Made by a program: the position numbers and the translations under genes
Notes under the pieces: model-generated
The model's database searches: none
What the model was told of the DNA's origin: nothing
What the model saw: only the letters and a program-made list of their open reading frames with translations
Part shown: positions 29,966-44,794 of the stretch, one piece after another
How the letters are laid out: each line of letters opens with the position of its first letter
Position numbering within the stretch: position 1 is the stretch's first letter
Source: Isochrysis galbana
Taxonomy: Eukaryota > Haptophyta > Isochrysidales > Isochrysidaceae
Direction: 5' to 3'
Length of the DNA stretch: 64,000 nt
Assembly (NCBI GenBank): GCA_018136815.1
Contig: CM030945.1
Span: 1,624,077-1,688,076 of the forward strand

Positions 29966-30309
29966 TAAGTAAGCGAGGTAAGCCCTTAAATAAGGTCATT
30001 GTGGATGCCCCGATGTAAGCCCTTAAGTAAGGCCTTACGTAAAGTAAGGCCTTACTTCTAAGGTGCGGATTTCCAAAGCCATAAGGCCTTATATCCCGAA
30101 AAATTTTCTTCGCCCTTAGGCCGGGCGGGCCATAATTAATACAAGCCTTGGTGGCATCCCGCTACCTGCCTTCCCCCTTCAGCTTCCAGCAGGGTCCTTC
30201 GCTTCACGAGTCCTGCTGTCCTGCTGTGCGGTCGCTCGGTCCCCCCCCCCGGCGGTAGCACCGAAGCTCCGGAATGGAAGGGGGGTCCGGAACGCTGGTG
30301 CTTTCGTCA

Positions 30310-30644
30310 AATCTTCCCTCTCCCAACCATAGGATCTCGCGACTTGTCCCGGTCGCCCTCCCCTTTCTCTCTCTGTCTCTCGCCCGCCCCCCTTTCCTCT
30401 CTTCCCTCTCTGCCTCCCCTCCCTCTCCCGCCACCTATGAACTATTCCGTCCCCTCTCTCAGGTATATTCGCCCTCCCTCTCGCTCGGTCTCGCCGGCCG
30501 GGCGCTCTCTGTTGCTGGCGAGGAGAGGGGCGGGGGAGAAGGAGAGAGATGAGTGAGAGACGAGTCCCCCCCTTTCCCAATCTTTTCTGGTCTGCGCCGC
30601 CCCCCCCCCCGCCCCCGCGCGCGCTCGGTTGGTACCCAGAGAGA

Positions 30645-30683
<39 letters not shown>

Positions 30684-30696
30684 GAAGAGGGAGAGA

Positions 30697-30764
<68 letters not shown>

Positions 30765-33700
30765 CAGCGGATTCCTCCTCTTGCAGAGCGGTTCTGTACT
30801 AAGAGCGGTTGAAGGAGCTGCCGTCGTCCCAACCGCGCTCCTCCAACCTTCCGAGAACCATGTAAACAACCTCTTCTCTCTCTCTCCCAAATGTGGACCC
30901 TAGAAGACCCGCCCACCCTCTCCCCTCGCGAGAGAGAGGGAGAGAGAGAGTCCGCGCTCTGCCCGCTCCCCTCCCCCCCACACAACTAAGTGGGGGCTTC
31001 TCCCCTCCCCCCCCCTCTCCCGCCCCACCCTCTCCCGCCACACGACCTCCCATTCCTCCCTCCCCTCTTCTCTTCTCCTCCCTCCCCTCTTCTCTTCTCC
31101 TCCCTCCCCTCTTCTCCTCTCCTCTCTTCTCCCCTCTTCTCCTCTCCTCTCTTTTCCCCTCTTCTCCTCTCTTCTCCTCTCCTCTCCTCTCCCCTCCTCT
31201 CCCCTCTCCCCTCCCTTCCCCTCCCCTCCCCTCCCCTCCAGGCCATCCGGATGGCGTCGAGCCTCTTCTCCCCCTCCCTCCTTCTCCTCTTCTCCATGCT
31301 GTGGGGGCAGTCCACAGGAGCTGAGGGAGCTGAGGTAGTCTCGAGTCGCTCCTCGCCGCCCACCACGGCCGAGCTCGCCATCCTCGCCCAACAGATCGCC
31401 GTCATTGCAGGGATAGCCGCACTCACCGGAGCGCCGCTCACAGTGCAGGGCGTCTTTTGCTCTCAGAGATCCAGCGAGCAGATCAAGGAGGTGAGCGAGG
31501 GCCATACTTCGCATGGGTTGGGGTCGATCGCGCGCGGGTGAGGAGGTTGGGGCGGGGTGGGGTGGGGTGGGGGGCTTAAGTTTTTCCCCTTTTCTCCCTG
31601 CGTCGCCCCAGCCTGCCCGCACCGCTGTGTGTCACCGCGACGCCATTTGCTCCTTCAGGCGATCGCAAACACCTTCAGCGATATCAGCGACCAGACGCTT
31701 CCGGCTGATCTGGTCGACTGCTTCTGCAGCATCGATTCGGAGCAACTCGACGACGTCCTAGTCCCCACCGTGCTTCAGCTTTTTTCCTCACAGGGCGGCG
31801 ACTCGGTAGTCAACATTGAAGGTCTCTTTGACCTTGTGAGCTGCGCACCCGCCGAGCTTCAGCGGCACTGCCTTGGGCAGCAGTGTGCAATGATTGCTAG
31901 CGTGGCGTGGTCGTGCTTGCCGTAAGAGCTCATCGCGTCACGTCTCGCTAGAGACCGCGAGTGGGCGGCATGTGAACGTGGGTAGTCGAATCACTTGTGC
32001 CTGCCCCCCCTTTGCTGCCCGCTCCCAGTTGATACGCACCGTGGAGGTCTTTCTCGGAGAGGACGGCGTGTGCAGCGATACCTGCTTGCCCACCATTGCT
32101 CGTGCGATCGATGAGGCGCTCCTGATGGCCCTGGGTTCTGACAAGCCAGAGAACACACTGCCGGTGCTCAATGCGGGGCTCTCTTGTGCGTGCGAGAGCA
32201 CGCGGGGCGGAGAGACCCTCGGCGCCATCAAGGACCCGCTCGTCGACCTCTTGACTCTCGTTGCGCAGCCCGGTAACGGCACGGGGCTGTTAACGCTCAG
32301 TGTCGCCGCGGAGCTCGGTGAAGCACTGCTTGCGTCAGTGGCGTCCCAGCAAGGCTCGGCCGCGATTTGCTCCACGCATTGCACCTCCGCCTTTGGCGAG
32401 AGCGCCGCCCTCTTGCTCGAGGTAGCGGCCTCTTGGCTCCGGAGCGAGTACCCAGAGCTGCCAGCGGTGCCCGTGCCCGATGACACGGCCGACGCAATAT
32501 CCGCAGTGCACACCGAGTGCGCCTGCAAGAGCGGCGGGCTCAACGCAACTGCTGCGCTCATCCACGCCTCCGTCCGGCCACTGTTTGACGTTGTGCAAGC
32601 CACCCTGAACGTTTCGGCAAGCTTAGGCGATGGGGAAGCGGCGCCCTCACTGTCGCTCGCCCTCTCCGGCGTCGTTTCGCTCGTTCCCTCCCTCCTTTCC
32701 ACCGTGGGCACTCTCGGTGCTAGCTTTTGCTCAGAGGGTTGTCTTGCCGCGCGGGCCAACCTGAGCACGCTCGTCGAGAGGAGCGCAATGGCCGTCGTCA
32801 CCTCAACATTGCACGCTCTTGTGCCGAACGTCACAGAAGGCGACCATGTGCCAAACTCCAGCCTAGCTCTTCCTTCTGACGCCCTTGGCGCATGGCATGT
32901 GGCGGCACCCGCCTGCGCCTGCTCTGTGTTCGATCTGGGTCACGTCGACATGCAGCCCCTCCTCGCGCTGCTCTTGCCAGACGCGATGACGCCGTCGCCG
33001 CTCGGCGCTTTGCTCGATGTTGGCCAAAGCCTCATCAACGCCCCCACCGGCTCTAGCGCCTTCTGCTCGGCGCCGTGTTTGGAGCTGCCGTCCGCACGCA
33101 TGGAGGCCATTTCCACCATCTTGGAGGAGGCAGTGCGGTTCGCGCCACCGACAATAACGATTCCAGGGATGTTGGATCCCAATACGACCCAGCTGACGCT
33201 TGCCATCCCCCGCGCACGCATTCCTCCGGTGGTCGTCGAGGCCGCAGGCAGCTGGCTCGAGTGCGGCTGCGCGCTCCCGTTCAACGCGAGCGCTGCCATC
33301 GAGCTGATCAGCTCCGTGCAACTCCCCAGTATCATGTCCTTCCTAGGTGACCTCGGGTCCCGCGGGCTGTCCAGCTACCTGGCGAACGCTAGCATGGACG
33401 CCTTCTCCTTGGTCGCCGAGTGGCTCCCCGGCGCAAGTGCGCTTTGCTCGGCCCCGTGCATCAATGCCTTCGCCTCGGGCCTCGCGGCCCTGCCTCAGTG
33501 GTACAGTTTCACGCAGCACGGCACCTACTACATGATCGCTCCGATGCTCGGCCTGCCCGTCTACGACACAGCAGACCTGTCCGGCAGCCTGCGTGCCCTC
33601 GCGTCGTGCGCGTGCGGCACGAGCCGCGCCGTTGACGGGCTGCAGGTGCAGCTAGAGGCCATCCGAGTCATGGTGTCAGACTGGGCGAGCGGCGCTCTTG

Positions 33701-35010
33701 GAGGCGAGGCACTTGCGAGCAAGCTGGCCAAGCTCACCCGCTCGGTGCTTCACCCCGAGCTCCTTTGTTCTTCAACGTGCCGTGTGGCTATGGTAGGAGT
33801 TGGCCTCGAGACGGTCCGCATGCTCAACGACATCTTCCCACGCCTTGCCTCCTCCGATTGGTTCCTTGAGTACTTTAAGGGGGACGCGTCGCTGGCCGGG
33901 GCGGCGAAGAACGCCATTCTCAACATAGTGGCGGTACTACCCACCGACGCGGAGGCGTTGTCAATGGCCAACGGCGGTTGTCTGTGCAGCAACTCCACCG
34001 ATTGGGAGGGCTTCTACACGAGCACCCTGGCGGCCATCTCAGACGCGACAGGCTATGCAGACGCGGCGGCCGCCGCCAGCCTTAATGGTGCCATCGACGA
34101 GGTCATGGGTAGCTGCACCGCGTTGGCGCGCATCCCAACTTTCATCGAATGGACGACGCGCGTGCGCCGCTCCGGTGGCACCTTCGACGTCGATGCTTGG
34201 CGCCGGCGCGTCGCGGCCCTACCCGGAAGCGAGACTATCCCCCTCGAGAATATACGGGTCGGCTTGAGCGTCACCCCACTCGACTCAAACCGCCGCCTCT
34301 CTACTACCATGGTTATTGAGCAAGTCCCATGGCGGCGACTAGAGGAGGAAATTGAGGTCACCACCACTGCTGAGGCGGAGAGCGACTCGCAAGCTGCGGG
34401 GATGATGCGCGCATTGTCTGAGCTCTCCTCCAACCCAGAGAAAGCTTCCGAGGCGCTCGGCGCGGATGTAGTTGAGATGCGCATAGCAACGGTCGCCGCC
34501 GAAACCACCCAGTACCCGCCGCCGCCTCCAAGTCAGCTGCCGCTGGCGCCCAGCCAGCCGCCGCCGCCCCGCCCGCCGGCGCCAAGTCAGCCGTCGCCGG
34601 CGCCAAGTCAGCCGCCGGCGCCCCGCCCGCCGGCTACCTTTCTGCCGATGCTGGCGCCAAGTCAGCCGCCGCCGCCCCGCCCGCCTGCTACCCTCCTGCC
34701 GACGCTAGCGCCAAGTCAGCCGCCGTCGCCCCGCCCGCCTGCTATCCCCCTGCCGACGTCGGCTATCTCGGCGGCGGCGGTGCCACCAGACGATGGGCTC
34801 AGCCCCGGCCTGCTAGCCGTCGCGATCGCCGTGCCTGTCGCCGTCGTACTAGCGCTCTTGCTCATCGGAAGCGTTTGTATCTGCAGGCGCTGGAGTCGGA
34901 AGCTACGAGCTGAGAATGATTTGCAAGACAAAGATATGTGGACGTGAACCACATATATGTGATTTCGTGTGCTCGTCCATGGATATGGCAGTGGCGCTGA
35001 GCACGAGTAC
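30310..35010 (+). repeat. Segmental duplication, copy B (partner 404-5013)
   Basis: Direct-orientation copy of 404-5013. It begins 150 bases after the outer hAT's right target copy and ends at the shared GCTGAGCACGAGTAC. See copy A for extent and divergence. Confidence 0.93.
31251..34947 (+). CDS. Cys-module secreted/single-pass membrane protein, copy B
   Basis: Exons 31251-31490, 31659-31835 and 32029-34947 give 1111 residues, with the same phase-0 introns as copy A. Signal peptide, seven C-x-C modules, stalk, transmembrane helix and basic tail are all kept. The Pro-rich stalk is 47 residues longer, through repeats of the APSQPPPPRPPATLLPTL type (about 34540-34760). The protein ends LQDKDMWT, where copy A stops early. 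The two copies are identical from the second C-x-C module to about the seventh (~650 residues) but differ on both sides, for example GGD against SGS in exon 2 and RWSRKLRAEND against RWSRKPQAEND near the tail. Function unknown. The shared open frame in both copies argues that both are under selection or recently duplicated. Confidence 0.87.
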
Positions 35011-36514
35011 AAGTTACTCAAACAAAAAATAGTCTTGGTCTTTTTTTTAGGGGGTGCCTTCCGTGTTTCGGGGTGGTCGCTCGTGGTGTGCAGTGTTATT
35101 CGCCCCCCCCCTCGCCCCTCGCCCAACAACGCAGGTGTTTCACCTCCCCGCCCCTCCTGCGCGCGAGGCGCGAAAAGTGCTTGTCGTGGATAAAGGGAGC
35201 TTCTCCATGCCGCACGCTTCGTTGTCCGTCGTTGTTCGCTGCGTCGCTGCATTCTAGGAGCCTAGGCTCCCTCCCTGAGGGAAGAGTTCTTTGTAGGTCT
35301 AACAATCTCTTACTATCCAACACTCTTCTAGCTAGGGCCACTAGGAGCGCCTCGCCGCCCCACCGCCCTTCGTTCGCCGTTCGTTCCCCGTCCAGACACC
35401 CAAATGGGGTTGCCCGACCCAGTCCAGAATTTCATTCACCCGACTCCCGGCGGGGAGGAGGGCCAAAGCGCCGCGCTAGCCGCCGGTGCCGCTCGCGACG
35501 GAGTGGCTCAGAGCTCAGAGCCCTCCTGTAGCGCTCGACTCGACACCCTCCCTCGTCATGCCAGCCCACGGTTCGCCAGTGCCGGCCCGCGTGCTCCAGT
35601 ACGATGCGTCCGTGATGGGTCTGAACACCCCAAGAACCACCCGTCAACATGCTTCACACTTCACACCGCACGGCACAACTGAATTGATGCGGCTAGCGCG
35701 GGGGAGAGAGAGAGAGGGAGGCGAGCGGGACCGACGCGGGAGCAACGAGGGGCTCAGGAGGTTGCATTGTGCATTGTGCAAGGAGACAAGCGCGCAAAGC
35801 AGGTGAGACATCCAGGAGGAAACGCGGCGGGAAAGGTTCTCATGGAAAGAGCGCGGGTCATACGGGTCGGTCAGTCATTATCATTATAACCGCAAAGAGT
35901 CAAGAGTCGATCGCGGATGCGACACTCCGCCTCTTCACTTCCCGCCTTGCATGCGGCATCTCCCCTTGGCCCTTGCTTGGCACCGAATATGTGCTAGATG
36001 GGTGTGTGGTGTGTTGTCCGGGGTTTCTACTGCTTTTCTTTGGTGTATTTCTTCAATCCTGACTTTTCTTTTTCTTTTTCTCATTTTTTTACACTCTTAG
36101 AATTTAAAATAGTAAATAGTGAATAGTGAATAGTGTTTGACCTTGACCGCCCTAATAATAATATTAATATTAATGCGTTTTTTTGACGGAGACCACTAGA
36201 CCACAAGCCACAAGTTTATTCACAAGTTGCCTGGCTTTATTTACTTATCGCCCCATCCATCCGTCACCTGTCACCTAGCACTCGACGTCTGACCCGCCGG
36301 CATGCGGCATGCTATCTCCAAGTGCACGACCTTGACTTGTCTCTCAAGCATGCTACATACTACCTCGTACTCGTACCTCGCTATCTCTATCTTCTATCTC
36401 CATCTCCGAGTGCACGCTGCACGCTGTCTCTCAGTCTCTCAGGCGGCATGCTACCTCTCAGTGCACGCTGCACGCACGACCTCGACCCTAGGTGGGAAAG
36501 ACGGTGCTGGGGCC
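35011..36514. other. Intergenic with retroelement-like fragments
   Basis: 35180-35215 (TGTCGTGGATAAAGGGAGC...) resembles 59458-59495 (TGTCGTGGATAAGGGGAGCC). 35560-35605 (MPAHGSPVPARVL frame) resembles 60481-60520 (MLAHSSPVPARVL). I read the two places as decayed copies of one element. 36131-36155 carries the TTTGACCGCCCTA motif. No host gene seen. Confidence 0.5.
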
Positions 36515-36700
36515 TGCAAATACAGCCAAATACATATGTATTTGGCCTCCGTCCAAATACATTTCAAATACATTTGAGGCCTACAACCCAGGACGCGCTT
36601 CAAATTCAAATACAGTCAAATACATATACATATGTACTACTATTTGTATTCTTTGGCCTCTGGCTCTGGCCAAATACGGTAAATACGTATTTCCAATCTT
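36515..36700. repeat. AT-rich CAAATACA-box cluster
   Basis: At least eight copies of (C)AAATACA or its complement, including the palindrome ACATATGTAT, in ~180 bases. The box clustering is like the subterminal regions of the hAT elements at 27.6 and 28.9 kb, but no inverted ends or target copy were found. Confidence 0.6.
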
Positions 36701-37092
36701 GGACCTCGACCTGTGCCTTCTCATGCATGCTATCTCTCAGTGCATGCTCTTGACCCGTGTCTTTGAGAGACAGGTCAAGGTCGCAGGCGACAGGCGACAG
36801 GCGTCAGTGGCAACGAGCGGTTGTTTTGTTGTTTTGTGGAGTCAAGCCGTGGAGGTGTGGCCTTCCAAAACAAAACAAAAACAAAACGACGTGCCAGTCC
36901 ACTCTGGTCGCAGGAGCTCGGCGAGAGTGGAGAGGGAGGAGAGAGAGAGAGAGAGGAGAGAGAGAGTGGCAAGCGAGTCGGCTGGGAGACTAGAATCCCA
37001 CTTCGTGATCTAATAAAGGACCAGGAATTGGGAAGGAAGCGGTGGGGGACGGGAAGAGAGCGACAAACGAATGGGACGCACGTGATCTCGCC

Positions 37093-37225
<133 letters not shown>

Positions 37226-37226
37226 G

Positions 37227-40477
<3,251 letters not shown>

Positions 40478-40682
40478 AACTACGCGCTGCTCGCGAGGTG
40501 TGAAGGCTCCTCATACACGAGGAGGCCGAGCCACAATGAAGGCGAACTTAGTGAAGTAGCGGCAATTCTGGTTTACCGCAATCACTCGTGATGACGAGAT
40601 GGGAAGCGGTGGAGCCGCAAGCATGTAGTAGTAATAATAAAAATATTAAAACATCTGAGCGTTAGTACCACTACTCCCACTA

Positions 40683-40985
40683 TGTCGCATTCGCGAATCG
40701 ACGCTCGTTAGGCTTCTCTCTTCTCTTCATTCGGTATTTATAGTTATAATTCTCTCGTTCTCGGTCAAAAACTTCGCGTGGACGCCTAGGATCTAGGGTT
40801 GTGGAGCGCCCTCTCTCTTCCTCTCGAAGAGAAGGGAAGTTTCCCCACCTTTCTTCCTCCCAGGCGCCTCGCAAAAAGGTTTAATTCGCTATCTCTCCGC
40901 CTGTCTTTAACATTTAACTGCTTCTGGGGGCAATCAAGTTTGGTTTGCCATCTCCCCTCGGAGATCGATTTAGGTTCGCTGCTTG
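40683..40985 (+). mobile_element. LTR-like direct repeat, copy 1
   Basis: TGTCGCATTCGCGAATCGAC...CGTTAGGCTTCTC, then GGGTTGTGGAGCGCCCTCTC and AGAAGGGAAGTTTCCCCACC, match 43373-43680 with about 85-90% identity. It is preceded by the ~30 bp string shared with 15309-15338. The GGTTTGCCATCTCCCCT...GATTGATTTAG sequence then repeats in tandem at 40948 and 41012. I interpret it as the LTR/leader of the Ty3/gypsy remnant downstream. Confidence 0.7.
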
Positions 40986-41529
40986 GGTGAGGGAACTTTC
41001 TCCTTGGTCCTTGGTTTGCCATCTCCCCTTGGAGATTGATTTAGATTCGCTGCTTTGGATTTTGGTTATCCTTCTCCTTGATGCAAGTTGCATGAAAGCC
41101 CTTTGTCCCGTTGGTTTTTGGTTTTCTCCTCCCTTGGTTGCTACTCAGGGTTGCTCGATAGAAACGTCTAGAAGGTCCACGCTCAACAGCAAGATTTCTT
41201 CGATTGCAAGGATACCTCGCTGCGATCTGTATCCAATGTGATCGCCGCGGTTGCGCGACATAACGTTCCTCTTCGACTTTCCGCCTTGGTGGGAAAATCC
41301 AAAGCGAAGACACGCTCCGACCATCGCTTTGGATTCTCTCTCTCTCTCTCTCTCGCTCTCTCTCTCCGTCTCTCGCGACGTGTTTGAGTTACCGGCGATG
41401 TGGGGTCTCGGTTATTTCACGTTTTGCTTGGTTTGGGTGATGAATGATTCTGGGTACGCTGCCTGCTGGCACGGCATATCGACGCGTTCGCCCTCGACCC
41501 GAAGAACCCTAACTAAACATACGCACGTC

Positions 41530-42274
41530 ATGGAGGTCGAGCTGCCTCTCCTCCCCGGTGCTACAGCCCACCGGCACGCTCCGTCCAAGATGGGTGACGA
41601 GGGCCGTGCCATCGTCGACAAGCACGTCGCTGAGATGGAAGCGGCGGGCATCATCCGCAAGTCCAATTCGCCGTGGGCTTCGCGGGTTGTTCTCGTCGGT
41701 AAAAAAGATGGATCCGTTCGCTTCTGCGTCGACTATCGGGACACGAACTCGAAGCTTCGTATCTCGGACAGCCCTCTACCGCTCACCGTCGAAGCGATCG
41801 ATCGGCTATCTCGAGGCCAAGGTTCTCGAGATTCTCTCTTTCTCTGCTTGCTCGATCTCGCCTCCGGCTTCTGGTGCCTGCCCATCAAGGAGGAGGACAA
41901 GCCCATCACGCACGGCGTTCTGCACCCACCGCCAGAAGTACGAGTTCAATTACCTCCCGTTCGGCGTCCAAACCGGGCCTTCCTACATGTGTCGTCTCAT
42001 GGACGCGGTGCTCCAAGGCCTCGCATGGGAAATTTGCATGCCGTACCTGGACGACATCGGAATTTGGTCGACAGGTACAGGCAGCACGCTCGAAGAACGC
42101 ATCGACGCCTCATTCGAGCAAATGCTTCACCGTCTCGATCTCGTCCTCGAGCGTCTCCGGTGGGCCGGTTTCTCGTGTAAGGCCTCCAAGTGCATCTTGT
42201 TCGCTATCAAGGGCGAGTATCTCGGGCACGTCGTTTCTCGTCGTCGTGGTCTCGAGATGGATAGCGAGAAATGA
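41530..42274 (+). pseudogene. Ty3/gypsy reverse transcriptase, frameshifted fragment
   Basis: The first frame reads VMEVELPLLPGATAHRHAPS, GIIRKSNSPWASRVVLVGKK, RFCVDYRDTN and LDLASGFWCLPIKEEDKPIT. Near 41908 a small tandem duplication (acgc/acgg) shifts the frame, and the second frame continues THRQKYEFNYLPFGVQTGPS, the catalytic YLDDIGIW, then AGFSCKASKCILFAIKGEYLGHVV. These are Ty3/gypsy RT blocks in the correct order. RNase H and integrase do not follow, because a stop at 42272 ends the frame and the sequence becomes unrelated. Gag and protease are missing between the LTR-like repeat and RT, so this copy is internally deleted and dead. Confidence 0.9.
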
Positions 42275-43372
42275 CGAAAAACGAAAAACAAAATAAAAAT
42301 AAAACTATTTCTACGAGTAAAACATTTTTATGTAAGACTCCCCCAGTTGTTACTAGGGTTTATGCGAGAGGACCGAAGGCCTGTGCGGCGCCGCCATGGC
42401 GTCGTGCAGTCGTGCAACCCCCCCCCCACCCCGCGCGCTTGCGCGGGTGTGGTTTGGATGGGCTGGATGGGCTTTGAGAGGGCTTTCTGACGAGCCGCCT
42501 CGGGCGGCATGGGGCGTCCCAGGTGGGGCGCGGTGGCGAGGGTCGCCTGGCGGGGCTCGGGAGCGGTCGCGGCACGCTCCATAGGTCAAACTATAACAAT
42601 AGTTTCTGAGATTCCTTAGGTCTTAGGTGCACTAAGTCGATCTAGAGTGAGCTGACATCCCCAAGATGAAGGCGAGGTCTAGAAGTCGATGTGCAAATGA
42701 CTCGGGAACCCTAAGAACTCGATGTGCATCAACTGCAAATGATTATGTAGTATGTAGAGAAGAGTCCAGAAGGTGGTGCACATGATGAAAGAGGCTGATC
42801 GGCTGATGACTTGATGAAAAGGAATCTGGCAGACAAAGTTATCGGTTATCGGTAAAGAGTAAAGACGATTCTATCGGTAAGAACCAATGGATTGTGTTGG
42901 CAGATGATGGCACTCCGTGATAATACTATGAGGAGTCGAGCGAGGACGCGACTTTGCGTGAGCTCATTCCCCCGTCTTCATGTCTTCATCATCCATCAAC
43001 CATCAACTTTGTCACACGGTGCTCTCGATTCTCGATTCTTTTGTCGTTCCGCGTTCTCATCGGTCCTCGATTGTTCGTAACTTCTCGGTGCGTCACTCAT
43101 CACGTCTCCCGTCTTGGTTCGGCGTTGGACGCGCGGCTCTGCCTCCATTCGGATTTATTGTTTCATTCGCTCTTCGGATTTATTATTGTTTCATTCGCTC
43201 TTCGGATTTATTATTGTTTCATTCGCTCTTCGGATTTATTCGCTCTTCGCTCTTCGCTCATTCGGTCTCGTTCAGGATTGCTCTTCTGCCTTTCTCGTGG
43301 CTTGTTCGGAGGTTTCCGCTCTCCGTTAGGTTCTCTTCTTTCCTCGCGGGACGCTCGATCCTAGCAGGGGGG
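42275..43372. other. Retroelement-derived or intergenic, with tandem repeat
   Basis: No gene. 43151-43255 holds about three and a half copies of a 25-28 bp unit (CGGATTTATTATTGTTTCAT...). From about 42892 (TGTTGGCAGATGATGGC) the sequence might be the start of a second, longer LTR that reaches the 43373 repeat, but a matching partner at the first copy is missing. Confidence 0.45.
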
Positions 43373-43680
43373 TGTCGCATTCGCGAATCGACACTCGTTA
43401 GGCTTCTCTTCGCTCCTCGTCGTTCGGCATTTATCGTTATAATTCTCTCGTTCTCGTTCTCGGTCAAAAGCTTCGCTTGGATGCATAGGATCTTGGGTTG
43501 TGGAGCGCCCTCTCTCTTTCTCTCGAAGAGAAGGGAAGTTTCCCCACCTTCCTCTCTCCTAGGCGCCTCGCGAATAGGTTTAATTCGCTATCTTCTCCGC
43601 GCTTCTCTATCTACTTCAGTGATTGCAATCAGGTTTAATTTGCAATCTCTTCGCATCTCCCCCTTAGGCACACCGCATCT
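43373..43680 (+). mobile_element. LTR-like direct repeat, copy 2
   Basis: Partner of 40683-40985 in the same orientation. It is followed, after ~370 bases of leader, by the gag-like start at 44048. Together with copy 1 it marks two partial members of one LTR retroelement family. Confidence 0.7.
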
Positions 43681-44047
43681 CTCTCGTCTTATTCGATAAG
43701 TCTTTTGGAATCCTGTGCGGCAGGATTGCCCCTCGTTTCCGTTATGGTGCGATTCCCCTTCCAGACGGGATCGCCGACAGATCGCCTTTTGATCGTCGTC
43801 CGTCGTCGTCTGGCCGGAGTGTTTGGGTTTGATTTCAGTCGAGATATGTGAGATAGTCGTGGGGCGAGAGTCGGGGTGTTTTCCTGGGTGTCTTTGTCCG
43901 TCGTCTTGTCGTCAGTCGTCATCCGTCGCTCTCGCTCTCGTCGCTCTCGCTCTCGTAACACTCGTACCCTACAATCTCTCCTCTCCTCGCCAGCCCCTGC
44001 CATCACAGCCCTCCTCTCATTCACCCTCGCCTGTCGCCACTCGCTCG

Positions 44048-44374
44048 ATGTCGCTCTCGCCGCCGTCCTCGCCCTCGCCCAAGCCCGCCTGCCCGCCTTC
44101 CTCTGCTGACGGGCTTCAGCCCGTCAGCGTCTCCGAAGCCGTCTCCTCAGCCGCGCTTGCCGCCGGCATGCCCCCTTCCTCATTGCCCTCAGGCCCTTTG
44201 AGCCTTCCCAATTCGTCATTTAGGCTTAGCGTTTGGACCGCCCGCCGCTCTCGGTGCCCCCCCCCCCCCCCCTGCTGCTGCCGCAGTGGGTGCTATTCGC
44301 TAATCCTGCATGCGAATCTCTCAATAGCCATCGTCGAGCACGCAGAGCAATCATTAGCTCAGATTTTTGAGTAG
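44048..44374 (+). CDS. Gag-like N-terminal fragment of LTR element
   Basis: 108 residues, Ser/Pro/Ala-rich (MSLSPPSSPSPKPACPPSSA, then VSEAVSSAALAAGMPPSS), stopping soon after a C-run. Similar in start and leader to 13628-13810. It has no zinc knuckle or capsid core, so only the disordered N-terminus remains. Confidence 0.4.
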   Translation: MSLSPPSSPSPKPACPPSSADGLQPVSVSEAVSSAALAAGMPPSSLPSGPLSLPNSSFRLSVWTARRSRCPPPPPCCCRSGCYSLILHANLSIAIVEHAEQSLAQIFE

Positions 44375-44794
44375 TGCTGCTGCGCGCGTTCCATGACCCT
44401 ATCTTTTTAAAGTTGGTTGTATTTCAAGATCAACATAGATAAAGCAATAAATTACCAATAAATCAGACGTTGCGGAGTGTGGAGTGTCAAACACTTTGCG
44501 CAACGCATCCGTCGCCAAACATTGTTGTTAGTCAATCGACATTCGAAAATTCATCGACGGCGACGAGGAAGCTGATGGATGATCGTGGACGTCAAACAGC
44601 CTAGGCTGCGATATAGCAAGTAGGTGCAACAAGTTGGATGGTGGGCGGGACACGTCGACGTCAGAGGAGACTTGGACGGTACTCAAGGCGGTAGCATGGA
44701 TCCACGGGCGAAACCCGAGCGGTAAGTTTCATCACAGAGTCGAGGTCGAGGGGAATCGAAGGCCGAAGGGATGGCTGATGGAGGATTCACCGGC
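44375..44794. other. Intergenic, no gene seen
   Basis: AT-rich to 44600, then ordinary composition up to the 3' end of the calpain gene. I see no feature. Confidence 0.5.

Larger units (their letters stand above)
26900..30150 (-). mobile_element. Outer hAT transposon with 8 bp target duplication
   Basis: GTGGCATC at 26892-26899 and again at 30151-30158 flanks the element, the 8 bp duplication typical of hAT. The ends are inverted: CAAGGCTTGTATTAGTTA at 26900 against CAAGGCTTGTATTAATTA read backward from 30150 (17 of 18). TAAGGCCTTAC boxes are clustered near both ends (26925-27115 and 29995-30090), a subterminal pattern usual for transposase binding. Without the nested insertion the element is ~1.94 kb. 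It encodes a hAT transposase on the minus strand that is interrupted by the inner element. Confidence 0.93.

Noticed and set aside
29517..29972. Gly/Arg-rich frame through the G-rich tract
   Set aside because: Homopolymer artefact on the opposite strand of hAT transposase exons.
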